The notes beneath the pieces are model-generated. The model was not told the origin of the DNA. It did not search any database and was given only the letters and a program-made list of their open reading frames with translations. This document shows, piece by piece, positions 7,486-13,885 of a stretch of 13,885 nt of DNA. Made by a program: the position numbers and the translations under genes. Numbering within the stretch: position 1 is the first letter of the stretch; each line of letters begins with the position of its first letter. The stretch covers positions 1 to 13,885 of the forward strand of contig JAVEYH010000099.1 of NCBI GenBank assembly GCA_034003585.1, given 5' to 3'. Source of the DNA: JAPXSY01 sp034003585 (GTDB lineage: Bacteria; Verrucomicrobiota; Kiritimatiellia; RFP12; UBA1067).

Positions 7486-7514
7486 ACTTTAGAAAAAAAG
7501 GGGGGGGCTGTCAA
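7486..7514 (-). promoter_or_regulatory. Promoter of tRNA-Phe
   Basis: Minus strand TTGACA (7514-7509), a 17-base spacer made of a C-run and a T-run (7508-7492), then TAAAGT (7491-7486). The predicted start is near 7479. The leader before the tRNA contains a perfect small hairpin, GCATCCC/GGGATGC (7458-7474 region), which may help 5' processing. Confidence 0.65.
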
Positions 7515-7563
7515 TCCCTCTTGCTTTCAATTATTCGTACCTATGTCCTGACTGCGCCACGGG

Positions 7564-7600
7564 AACGCGCAACGCTCAACTTTCAACGCGCAACGCTCAA
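7564..7600. repeat. Two-unit direct repeat
   Basis: AACGCGCAACGCTCAA occurs at 7564-7579 and again at 7585-7600, a period of 21 bases, with CAAC/CTCAAC sub-units. It lies in the gene-free stretch 7449-7830 between the tRNA and the sensor locus. No coding role is seen. Confidence 0.6.
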
Positions 7601-7654
7601 GGTATAGGGGAAATAGGATATGTCCCGATACGACCCCTAAGCCGCACCTTTTGT

Positions 7655-7797
7655 TGATGCAAATCAGGCGAAACGCTTGATTCAGGCATCACAGTGTGCA
7701 ACAATCCGGCTAAGTTCATTTGGTTTGACATGTTCGGGACAAAGAGCAGGCTGCCGCAGGGCTCCAAACGGTTGGGAGCCCGCCGCCCGTACGGCAG
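7655..7797 (+). promoter_or_regulatory. Structured leader candidate upstream of the solute-binding protein gene
   Basis: There are two strong foldable elements on the plus strand. The first (7655-7691) has an outer TGATGC/GCATCA stem and an inner AATCAGGCG/CGCTTGATT stem (one G-U) closed by AAA. The second (7751-7797) has CTGCCG pairing with CGGCAG (7792-7797) around GGGCTCC (7759-7765)/GGAGCCC (7775-7781). They end 33 bases before the ATG at 7831, so they could form a 5' leader with regulatory function. I could not match a known riboswitch core, no convincing promoter was found, and transcription is inferred only. Confidence 0.3.
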
Positions 7798-7830
7798 AAG
7801 GGATCCAGTGAAGCGGAAAGGTGACCGCGC

Positions 7831-8694
7831 ATGAGAGACCGGACAGACAAGAAGCGAAACCTTTGGAAGGCTTTTGCCGGAGCGGCCGCCCTTGCGGGTA
7901 TCGGAGCCGCCGCATGGTTCGCCTGGCGCACAGATCCTTCCCTGCGCAGACTTCAGCGGGCCGGCGCGATCCGCGTCGGCTATGCGGTCGAGGCCCCGTA
8001 CGCCTTTGCCACACCCGACGGCGAAGTCACCGGGGAGTCGCCGGAGATAGCGAAACGGATCATCGGGCGACTCGGCATCGGGAAGATCGTTTGGCGCAGC
8101 ATGGAGTTCCGCTCGCTGATCGACGAACTGGAGGCGGGCAACATCGACCTGATCGCCTCCGGGCTTTTCGTCACGCCCGAGCGTTCCCGGCGCGTTGCGT
8201 TCTCGATGATCACATGCCAAGTGTATTCGGGACTGCTGGTTGCAAAGGGCAATCCAAAGGCGTTGCACTCCTGCCTGCAGGTGGTTCAAGATCCGTCTGT
8301 GCGGCTCGCCGTATTGTCCGGCTCCGTCGAAGAACGGCTTTACCGTAGCTACGGAATCCCCTCAAACCGCCTCGTCATCACCCCGGACGCGCTGACAGGC
8401 CGGGCAGCGGTCGCGAACGGGCTCGCCGATGCCCTGGCGCTTTCCTCGCCCTCGGTCAACTGGATCGCGCTCAACGATCCGACGGCCAGAACGGAAGCGG
8501 CGATCCCGTTCGAGGCGGCACCTGAGGAGAAACCCGGCTGCGGTGCCTTTGCTTTCCGCAAGAAAGACCGGGCTTTTCTGCAGGCATGGAACAAGGCGCT
8601 GGGGTCTTATCTGGGCAGCGAGGAACACCTTCCCTGTGTCGCCCGTTTCGGGTTCGCCCCGAGAGACCTGCCTCGTCTGGTTGTTCAAAAATAG
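7831..8694 (+). CDS. Family 3 (EhuB-like) extracytoplasmic solute-binding protein, probable sensor partner
   Basis: The protein has 287 residues. A basic N-terminus (MRDRTDKKRNLWK) precedes one hydrophobic segment at about 14-32, so it is exported or anchored by a signal anchor; there is no lipobox Cys. The body matches bacterial solute-binding proteins family 3 (amino acid/ectoine type): IRVGYAVEAPYAF (47-59), DGEVTGESPEIAKRI (63-77, very like EhuB) and IASGLFVTPERSRRVAFS (108-125), the family signature. No ABC permease or ATPase gene is beside it; a hybrid kinase starts 13 bases downstream. The likely job is therefore ligand presentation to the kinase rather than uptake. That role is inference, and the ligand is unknown. 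GGAAAGG about 9 bases before the ATG serves as the ribosome site. Confidence 0.82.
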   Translation: MRDRTDKKRNLWKAFAGAAALAGIGAAAWFAWRTDPSLRRLQRAGAIRVGYAVEAPYAFATPDGEVTGESPEIAKRIIGRLGIGKIVWRSMEFRSLIDELEAGNIDLIASGLFVTPERSRRVAFSMITCQVYSGLLVAKGNPKALHSCLQVVQDPSVRLAVLSGSVEERLYRSYGIPSNRLVITPDALTGRAAVANGLADALALSSPSVNWIALNDPTARTEAAIPFEAAPEEKPGCGAFAFRKKDRAFLQAWNKALGSYLGSEEHLPCVARFGFAPRDLPRLVVQK

Positions 8695-8707
8695 AGAGCG
8701 CAGAACC

Positions 8708-10438
8708 ATGAGCCCAACTTTCCCTTTACCTTGGTTTTCCAAAGCGGCCTGGAAGGCGAAATTCCAGCGGCCCCGCTACTGGGTCTGGAGCGCCATCCTT
8801 CTTTCCGCCGTGATCTTTGCGACGGTCACCTGGCTCCATGTCCACGAAACGCGCATCCTGCGGCAAACCGCCGAAAATTTCGCAACGGTCCGACAGGCCC
8901 GGGTCGACCTTGCGAAAGGGTTCATGCATATCTGTTTGGCCGATTCCCCGGGTGCGCCGTTTGATTCAACCGACGGCGAAGCCCTTTTGAAACAGGCGGT
9001 CCTCTCTTTCGACGAGGCTCTTTCCCGCATGGCCGACGCCGACCCCGGCATGAGCCGCGACTTCCAGAAAAAGATTTCAGCCTTTCTCGGCCGGTTGGAC
9101 GCAAGAAAGGAGAAAAGCTTTTCCCAGCAGCAGCTCATCACGCTGAGGGTGTCTTTCAACGAATTGGAGCGGCAGGCCGAAGAGCTTGACCGGCACATGC
9201 GCGACCATTTGCGGAAACATGCGGATCTCCTGGCCCTGCAGTTCGGCGTCGCGCTGGGCATGGCCACCTTGCTGCTGATCATCATCTGCGGGGTGGTCAT
9301 CCACGCAGGCCGCACCAGCGACCGGTTCGAGAGCGCCTCTCACGAAAGCGCGGAACGTCTTCGTCTGGCCATGGAGGCGACGCGAGACGGCGTCTGGGAC
9401 TTGGACGTGAAAACCGGCTCGGTTTATTACAGCCCAGGGTATTGGCGCATGCTCGGGTATCGGGACGAGGATCGGGACGGCGTGATCGAGTCGTGGGCGG
9501 AGCTGCTTCATCCCGATGACCGTGAAGCCACACTGGCGCTGAATCAGGCGTGTTTCGAGAACAGGAGCGACACGCTTGAGACCGAGTTCCGCCTCAGGGC
9601 AAAAAACGGTTCCTGGCGATGGGTCCTGTCGCGCGGCCGGGTGATCACGCGCGACGAGACGGGAGCCGCCCTCCGCATGGTCGGAACGCATGTGGACATC
9701 ACGGAACACAAGCGGTCTGAAGAAGCGTTGCGGGCCAGCGAAGAACAGTTCCGCGCCATCTTCCAGGTGGTTTCCGTCGGCATTGTGCAGGTCGTTCCCC
9801 AGAGCGGCCAAATCCTTCGCTTCAACGAAAAATACTGTGAGATCACCGGTTATCCGGCGGATGAACTGCTGGCGCTGAAATTCACCGAGTTGACCCACCC
9901 GGACGACCGGCAACAGGACTGGGCGATCTTTGACCGTGCGGTCAAGAGCCGCGCTTCCTGCTACAACAACGAAAAACGGTATGTCCGCAAAGACGGCTCG
10001 GTCATCTGGGTGCGACTGAACGCGACTTTCATCCGTGACGGGACAGGAACGCCCATCCGGAGTGTGGCGGTGTGCGAGGACATCACCGCGCGCAAACAGG
10101 CGGAAGCAGAACGGGAGAACCTGCAGAGCCAACTGATCCAAGCGCAGAAGATGGAGTCCGTCGGAAGGCTGGCCGGGAGGGGTGGCGCACGACTTCAACA
10201 ACATCCTCAGCGTGATCATGGGTTACACGCAACTCGCCTTGGAGGGAATGGATGCGTCCAGCCCGCTCTTCAGCGGGCTGGAACAGGTGCAAAAGGCTTC
10301 TGTCCGCGCGGCGGGGCTTACCCGCCAGTTGCTCGCGTTCGCCCGGCGGCAGACCATCGTCCCGGAGGTTCTCGACCTGAACGAGACCGTTGCGGGCATG
10401 CTCAAGATGCTTCACCGGCTGATCGGGGAAGACCTTGA
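8708..10438 (+). CDS. Kinase fragment 1: sensor, two TM and two PAS domains
   Basis: The true coding part is 8708-10177 (490 residues); the rest to 10438 is out-of-frame read-through. It has TM1 at about 24-43, a roughly 130-residue helical extracytoplasmic domain with many charged heptads, TM2 at about 178-199, PAS 1 at about 214-335 (MEATRDGVWDLDVKTG, LLHPDD, VGTHVDITEHK) and PAS 2 at about 341-463 (FRAIFQVVSVGIVQV, LTHPDD, VCEDITARK). A coiled helix then leads to MESVGRLAG. The start at 8708 follows the solute-binding protein stop by 13 bases; the frame is open further upstream, but that part overlaps the neighbour and has no domain sense. It could still make a membrane sensor without catalytic parts. 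Confidence 0.75.
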   Translation: MSPTFPLPWFSKAAWKAKFQRPRYWVWSAILLSAVIFATVTWLHVHETRILRQTAENFATVRQARVDLAKGFMHICLADSPGAPFDSTDGEALLKQAVLSFDEALSRMADADPGMSRDFQKKISAFLGRLDARKEKSFSQQQLITLRVSFNELERQAEELDRHMRDHLRKHADLLALQFGVALGMATLLLIIICGVVIHAGRTSDRFESASHESAERLRLAMEATRDGVWDLDVKTGSVYYSPGYWRMLGYRDEDRDGVIESWAELLHPDDREATLALNQACFENRSDTLETEFRLRAKNGSWRWVLSRGRVITRDETGAALRMVGTHVDITEHKRSEEALRASEEQFRAIFQVVSVGIVQVVPQSGQILRFNEKYCEITGYPADELLALKFTELTHPDDRQQDWAIFDRAVKSRASCYNNEKRYVRKDGSVIWVRLNATFIRDGTGTPIRSVAVCEDITARKQAEAERENLQSQLIQAQKMESVGRLAGRGGARLQQHPQRDHGLHATRLGGNGCVQPALQRAGTGAKGFCPRGGAYPPVARVRPAADHRPGGSRPERDRCGHAQDASPADRGRP

Positions 10439-10868
10439 CCTCGTCTGGCTGCCGCAACAGGATCTTTGGCCGGTCAAAATGGACCCGTCTCAGGTCGACC
10501 AGCTTTTGGCCAACCTTTGCGTCAACGCCCGCGATGCCATCGCGGATGTCGGCAAGGTGACGATTGAGACGCAACGTCACTCTTTCGACGAGAACTTTTG
10601 CCGGGACCATGTCGGCTATCTTCCCGGCGACTATGTGCTTCTGGCCGTCAGCGACAACGGGTGCGGCATGGACAAGAAAACCCAGGAGCATCTTTTCGAG
10701 CCGTTTTTCACCACCAAAGAGACCGGGAAGGGAACAGGACTCGGCCTGTCGACCGTTTACGGCATCGTCCGGCAGAACAACGGGTTCATCGTCCCCCTTC
10801 GGAGACGGCCGCGCCCCAGGGGCGCGGAGAAACCGTGCTTGTGGTCGAGGACGATCCTGCCCTGCTGA
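10182..10868 (+). CDS. Kinase fragment 2: HisKA and HATPase core
   Basis: The frame opens with GTG reading VAHDFNNILSVIMGY, the H-box with the phospho-accepting His at 10188-10190. Then come the N-box LLANLCVNARDAI, G1 VSDNGCGMD, F-box LFEPFFTTK and G2 GKGTGLGLSTVYGIV. Real homology ends at NNGFI (10790); the last 25 residues are Arg/Pro-rich out-of-frame sequence. There is no ribosome site of note before the GTG, so independent translation is doubtful. It is best read as the middle of the broken hybrid kinase. Confidence 0.7.
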   Translation: MAHDFNNILSVIMGYTQLALEGMDASSPLFSGLEQVQKASVRAAGLTRQLLAFARRQTIVPEVLDLNETVAGMLKMLHRLIGEDLDLVWLPQQDLWPVKMDPSQVDQLLANLCVNARDAIADVGKVTIETQRHSFDENFCRDHVGYLPGDYVLLAVSDNGCGMDKKTQEHLFEPFFTTKETGKGTGLGLSTVYGIVRQNNGFIVPLRRRPRPRGAEKPCLWSRTILPC

Positions 10869-11218
10869 ATCTGACCGTGTCGATGTTGAAGGCGGAAGGC
10901 TATGCCGCGCTGCCCGCCGCCTCGCCTGAGGAGGCGGCCCGACTGGCCGGAGAGCACGCCGGCGAGATTCACGTGCTCTTGACCGACGTGGTGCTCCCCG
11001 GAATGAACGGGCGAGAGCTGGAGTCCCGGATCAGACAGGTACGACCGGCCGTAAAGAGCCTCTTCATGTCGGGGTATACCGCCAACGTGATCGCCCATCA
11101 CGGCGTTCTGGATGCCGGTGTCGCGTTTCTCGCGAAACCGTTCTCCCGCTGCGACCTCGCCGTAAAAATCCGGTCTGTGCTGGGCAGCGGCACGCGCTCC
11201 TCCGCAAAACCCGCGTAA
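10835..11218 (+). CDS. Kinase fragment 3: C-terminal receiver (CheY-like) domain
   Basis: A complete receiver: VLVVEDDP (acidic pocket), LLTDVVLPGMNG (the phospho-acceptor Asp), FMSGYT (the switch Ser/Thr region) and FLAKPFS (the conserved Lys). Its frame is the same as that of the kinase start codon but differs from the middle fragment. A GTG at 10835 preceded by CGGAG at about 5 bases could allow internal initiation of a stand-alone receiver; the family context says it was originally fused to the kinase. There is no output domain. Confidence 0.7.
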   Translation: MLVVEDDPALLNLTVSMLKAEGYAALPAASPEEAARLAGEHAGEIHVLLTDVVLPGMNGRELESRIRQVRPAVKSLFMSGYTANVIAHHGVLDAGVAFLAKPFSRCDLAVKIRSVLGSGTRSSAKPA

Positions 11219-11359
11219 GCCGCCGCGCCCCTTCTCCGCCAGCCCCGCCGGTGTCCAGTTCTTGACGGATCGACATCCCCCAAAAAGAACCTACGGTGTC
11301 TTTTCTATGTGACGGGATGCGTCGGGTTCGTGGCGCTATGCGGTTCTGTGCGGGACAGC

Positions 11360-11393
11360 AACCGGGGCGGAGTCTTTCGGCTCCGCCCCGGTT
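11360..11393. terminator. Bidirectional terminator between kinase locus and catalase
   Basis: A perfect 13-bp stem: AACCGGGGCGGAG (11360-11372) pairs with CTCCGCCCCGGTT (11381-11393) around an 8-base loop, followed by a short T run on the plus strand. It lies between converging genes ending at 11218 and 11413. The rest of 11219-11412 shows nothing I can name. Confidence 0.8.
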
Positions 11394-11412
11394 TGGCTCA
11401 CGGTTCAGACGT

Positions 11413-12876
11413 TCACGCCTGACGCGCGTCCGACAGCGGAATGCCGAGCGCCTTGGCGACGCCCGCGCCGTATTTCGGATCGGCCTTGAGGCAGTGCCGG
11501 ATGTGGCGCAGCTTGATCTCTTTGGGGATGTCGCCCATGGCCCGCGCCGTGTTGGCGAAGAGCCGCTCCTGCTCGTCCGGCGGCAGGATGCGGAACAGGT
11601 TGCCGGGCTGCGTGAAATAGTCGTCGTCATCCTCGCGGAAGTTCCAGTGGTCGGCATCGCCGCGGATCTGGAGCGGCGGCTCGCGGAACTCGGGCTGTTC
11701 CCGCCACTGTCCGAAGCCGTTGGGCTCGTAGCCGAGGGTGCTGCCGTGGTTCCCGTCCACGCGCATCGCGCCGTCGCGGTGGTAGCTGTGGAAGGGGCAG
11801 CGCGGCCGGTTGACCGGGATGAGGTGGTGGTTGACGCCCAGGCGGTAACGCTGTGCGTCGCCGTACGAGAAGAGCCGCCCCTGCAGCATCTTGTCGGGCG
11901 AGAAGCCGATACCGGGCACGATGTTGGCGGGATTGAACGCCGCCTGCTCGACCTCGGCGAAGTAGTTCTCCGGATTGCGGTTCAGTTCCATCACGCCCAC
12001 CTCGATCAGCGGATAGTCCTTGTGCGGCCACACCTTGGTGAGGTCGAACGGGTGGTACGGCACCTTCTCGGCGTCCAGTTCCGGCATGACCTGGATGGAA
12101 AGCGTCCAGCGCGGGAAGTCGCCTTTTTCGATGTGCCCGTAAAGGTCGCGCTGATGGCTTTCGCGGCACTTGCCGATAATCGCCTCGGCCTCTTCGTCGG
12201 TCAGGTTTTTGATGCCCTGCTGGGTCTTGAAGTGGAACTTCACCCAGAAGCGCTCGTTCTGCGCGTTGATCATGCTGAAGGTGTGGCTGCCGTACCCGTT
12301 CATGTTCCGGTAGGAGGCCGGGATGCCGCGGTCGCTCATCACGACCGTCACCTGGTGCAGCGCCTCGGGCAGCAGGGTCCAGAAATCCCAATTGTTCAGC
12401 GCACTGCGCAGGTTGGTGCGCGGGTCGCGTTTCACCACATGGTTCAGGTCGGGGAACTTGAGCGGGTCGCGCAGGAAGAAGACCGGCGTGTTGTTGCCCA
12501 CGAGATCCCAGTTGCCCTGGTCGGTGTAGAACTTGACCGCGAAGCCGCGGATGTCGCGTTCGGCGTCCGCCGCGCCGCGCTCGCCGGCCACGGTCGAAAA
12601 ACGCACGAAGAGGTCGGTTTTCTTCCCCACCTCGGCGAAGATCGACGCCCGCGTGTACTTCGTGATGTCGTTCGTCACCGTAAAGGTGCCGTACGCGCCC
12701 GAGCCTTTGGCGTGCATGCGCCGTTCCGGGATCACTTCGCGGTCGAAGTGCGCGAGCTTCTCCAGGAACCAGGTGTCCTGCAGCAACTGCGGCCCGCGCT
12801 TGCCGGCGGTCATCACGTTGTTGTTGTCAACGACCGGGGCTCCGGCGTTGTTCGTCAGCTTGGTTTGTTCACTCAT
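11413..12876 (-). CDS. katA: Monofunctional heme catalase (small-subunit type)
   Basis: The protein has 487 residues, the usual small-subunit length. It converts hydrogen peroxide to water and oxygen in the cytoplasm and binds heme b. Seen: ERRMHAKGSGAYG with catalytic H55; VGNNTPVFFLRD with the active-site Asn near 128-129; and the heme-ligand motif RLFSYGDAQRYRLG with Y338 as proximal Tyr. NADPH-region residues such as HTFSMIN (198-204) are also present. There is no signal peptide, and no C-terminal flavodoxin-like domain of the large-subunit type. The start ATG at 12876 follows GAAAGG at about 6 bases and begins the typical MSEQTKLTNNAGAPV leader. It is monocistronic, with its own promoter near 13022-13050 and a strong terminator after it. 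All key residues are intact. Confidence 0.96.
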   Translation of the reverse strand: MSEQTKLTNNAGAPVVDNNNVMTAGKRGPQLLQDTWFLEKLAHFDREVIPERRMHAKGSGAYGTFTVTNDITKYTRASIFAEVGKKTDLFVRFSTVAGERGAADAERDIRGFAVKFYTDQGNWDLVGNNTPVFFLRDPLKFPDLNHVVKRDPRTNLRSALNNWDFWTLLPEALHQVTVVMSDRGIPASYRNMNGYGSHTFSMINAQNERFWVKFHFKTQQGIKNLTDEEAEAIIGKCRESHQRDLYGHIEKGDFPRWTLSIQVMPELDAEKVPYHPFDLTKVWPHKDYPLIEVGVMELNRNPENYFAEVEQAAFNPANIVPGIGFSPDKMLQGRLFSYGDAQRYRLGVNHHLIPVNRPRCPFHSYHRDGAMRVDGNHGSTLGYEPNGFGQWREQPEFREPPLQIRGDADHWNFREDDDDYFTQPGNLFRILPPDEQERLFANTARAMGDIPKEIKLRHIRHCLKADPKYGAGVAKALGIPLSDARQA

Positions 12877-13021
12877 GTTGAGCCTTTCCGCCGCATCGGT
12901 GCTTATCCCCGTTCCGGTGTCGCCACCCTCCCGGTGGAATCATCCGCCGCCGCGATGGGCTGCCGGGTTGGCCAGCCTCTTAATGAACGCGCTGTCTGCC
13001 CTGCTAGCCCTGATACCCATT

Positions 13022-13050
13022 ATTATCGTGAAAACATGAGGGAAAGTCAA
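13022..13050 (-). promoter_or_regulatory. Catalase promoter
   Basis: Minus strand TTGACT (13050-13045), a 17-base spacer, then GATAAT (13027-13022): a near-consensus sigma70 promoter. The predicted start near 13015 leaves a leader of about 140 bases before the ATG at 12876. Around the -10 box GATA-N8-TATC (13012-13027) forms a small inverted repeat that might be a repressor site of the Fur/PerR kind, but the match is weak. Confidence 0.65.
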
Positions 13051-13193
13051 TCCGGGGTGAATCCAAACAGTTTCCCAACTCCGTCTTGCTTTTCGCATCG
13101 TGTTGGAACAAGATAAGGACGTGTCAACGCGGTGGCTTCGCGGGGAGGGGCGCCCGGTTCGGACGATTGCGGTTGATGCGGGAGGGTTTCGGG

Positions 13194-13885
13194 ATGCGTT
13201 ACAGAAAATTGGGGTCGTCTGAGATTCAGGTTTCCGCGGTTGCGCTCGGAACCTGGTCGGTCGGCGGCGGCCCGTGGTGGGGGAAAACCGATGACAACGA
13301 ATCCGTCCGCGCGATTCAGGCGGCGGTGGATGCGGGTGTCACCCTGATCGATACGGCGCCAGCCTATGGGTTCGGACGCAGTGAAGAGGTGGTGGGGCGC
13401 GCCATCCGGGGGCGGCGCGATCAGGTGGTGGTGGCCACCAAGTGCGGGCTCTGGTGGGGCGACGTCACAGGCGCGTTCCATTTTGAGCAGGACGGGCACA
13501 CCGTGCGTCGCTGCCTCGAGCCGCGCACGATCCGGATTGAGGTGGAGCAGAGTCTGCGCCGTCTCGGTGTGGACCACATCGACCTCATGCAGACGCACGC
13601 GCAGGCGGCCGAACCGTTCAAGACGCCGATCGCGGAGACCATGGCGTGCCTGATGGCGTTGCGGCGGGAGGGCAAAATCCGTGAGATCGGGGTCTCGAAC
13701 TGCACGCCGGAACAGATGGGGGAGTATCTCGCGGCCGGCGTAATCGTCAGCAACCAGCCCCGCTACAGTCTGCTCGACCGCGCCATCGAACGCGCGTTGC
13801 TGCCGTATTGCCGCGCGCGGGATCTGGCCGTGCTGGTCTATTCGCCGCTCGAGCAGGGACTGCTCACCGGGAAGATCGGCATGGA
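13194..13885 (+). CDS. Aldo/keto reductase (partial, runs off the window)
   Basis: The first 230 residues of an NADPH-dependent aldo/keto reductase, with no stop before the window edge. The catalytic tetrad is readable: D53 and Y58 in IDTAPAYG, K83 in VVVATKCG, and H135 in DLMQTH. The N-terminus MRYRKLGSSEIQVSAVALGTW is typical of the AKR subgroup of about 320-330 residues, and GVSNCTPEQM at about 176-185 is the usual cofactor-barrel segment. The natural substrate is unknown; sugars or aldehydes are usual. GGAGGG lies 7 bases before the ATG. The gene diverges from catalase; 13051-13193 between them contains no clear second promoter. Confidence 0.93.
   Translation, partial: MRYRKLGSSEIQVSAVALGTWSVGGGPWWGKTDDNESVRAIQAAVDAGVTLIDTAPAYGFGRSEEVVGRAIRGRRDQVVVATKCGLWWGDVTGAFHFEQDGHTVRRCLEPRTIRIEVEQSLRRLGVDHIDLMQTHAQAAEPFKTPIAETMACLMALRREGKIREIGVSNCTPEQMGEYLAAGVIVSNQPRYSLLDRAIERALLPYCRARDLAVLVYSPLEQGLLTGKIGM

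Larger units (their letters stand above)
8708..11218 (+). pseudogene. Hybrid PAS sensor histidine kinase with receiver, reading frame broken twice
   Basis: The whole locus, read across frames, encodes one membrane hybrid kinase of about 835 residues. It runs through TM1, a periplasmic helical domain, TM2, two PAS domains, HisKA, HATPase and a receiver. The first break is at A10178: removing that base restores LAGGVAHDFNN, the expected phospho-acceptor motif. The second is after 10790, where the ATPase domain stops at NNGFI and the linker to the receiver follows in another frame. The usual last strand of the ATPase (a SEPGxGTxFxIYLP-like segment) is absent, so bases were lost. The receiver is back in the frame of the start codon, so the net frame change is zero. 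As written, no complete kinase can be made. Either the gene is decaying or the first break is a base-calling error in a G-run. Confidence 0.75.

Noticed and set aside
7564..7600. A CRISPR array
   Set aside because: There are only two units with a 5-base gap, and no spacers or cas genes.
7685..7700. A sigma54 promoter (GG...GC) upstream of the sensor locus
   Set aside because: The distance between the GG and GC elements is one base too long and the flanks do not match the consensus.
7640..7830. A cyclic-di-GMP (GEMM) riboswitch before the solute-binding protein gene
   Set aside because: GGGACAAAG and a nested closing stem are superficially similar, but the conserved 5' half and the receptor contacts could not be found in the right order.
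11296..13116. A 606-codon open frame on the plus strand
   Set aside because: It is the antisense shadow of the intact catalase gene. It also runs through the terminator and the catalase promoter.

Overview
The window is GC-rich bacterial DNA with dense, mostly two-directional gene packing. The gene mix suggests a free-living or gut/sediment member of the PVC group (Kiritimatiellota, Lentisphaerota or Verrucomicrobiota). It combines a putative Tat-exported GH29-like glycosidase coupled to a secreted beta-helix protein, a hybrid PAS kinase and a clade-3-like catalase. This taxonomic guess is inference from gene style only; no rRNA or marker gene is present.

Layout. (1) 1-203 is non-coding and holds copy A of a dispersed GTAC-rich repeat. 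(2) 204-2446, minus strand, is a two-gene operon: a GH29-like alpha-L-fucosidase-type protein and a secreted beta-helix protein joined by an ATGA overlap, with a readable sigma70-type promoter at 2507-2534. (3) 2643-5510, plus strand, is a 955-residue MmeI-like (Type IIL) restriction-modification protein. (4) 5562-7042, minus strand, is a hipBA toxin-antitoxin operon, convergent with the restriction gene across a 51-base gap containing a hairpin. Upstream of hipB are three copies of a 14-bp inverted repeat whose starts lie exactly 50 bp apart. (5) 7043-7830 has no protein gene. It holds the hipBA control region, repeat copy B, tRNA-Phe(GAA) with its promoter, a short tandem repeat and a strongly structured leader. 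(6) 7831-11218, plus strand, is a sensory locus: an EhuB-like solute-binding protein followed 13 bases later by a hybrid PAS histidine kinase. The kinase reading frame is broken twice: one extra base just before the phospho-accepting His, and a lesion at the end of the ATPase domain. (7) A 13-bp perfect hairpin terminator separates this from the convergent catalase gene (11413-12876, minus), which has its own consensus-like promoter. (8) 13194 to the window end is an aldo/keto reductase, truncated by the window edge.

Working picture. The left operon is probably glycan foraging. The restriction enzyme and hipBA form a small defence/stress pair. The solute-binding protein plus kinase was probably a ligand-sensing two-component system and now looks degraded, or carries assembly errors. 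Catalase and the aldo/keto reductase are separately controlled redox genes. The least ordinary signals are the evenly spaced hipBA operators, the repeat family that recurs just 3' of minus-strand genes, the structured leader ahead of the sensor locus, and the two lesions in the kinase.
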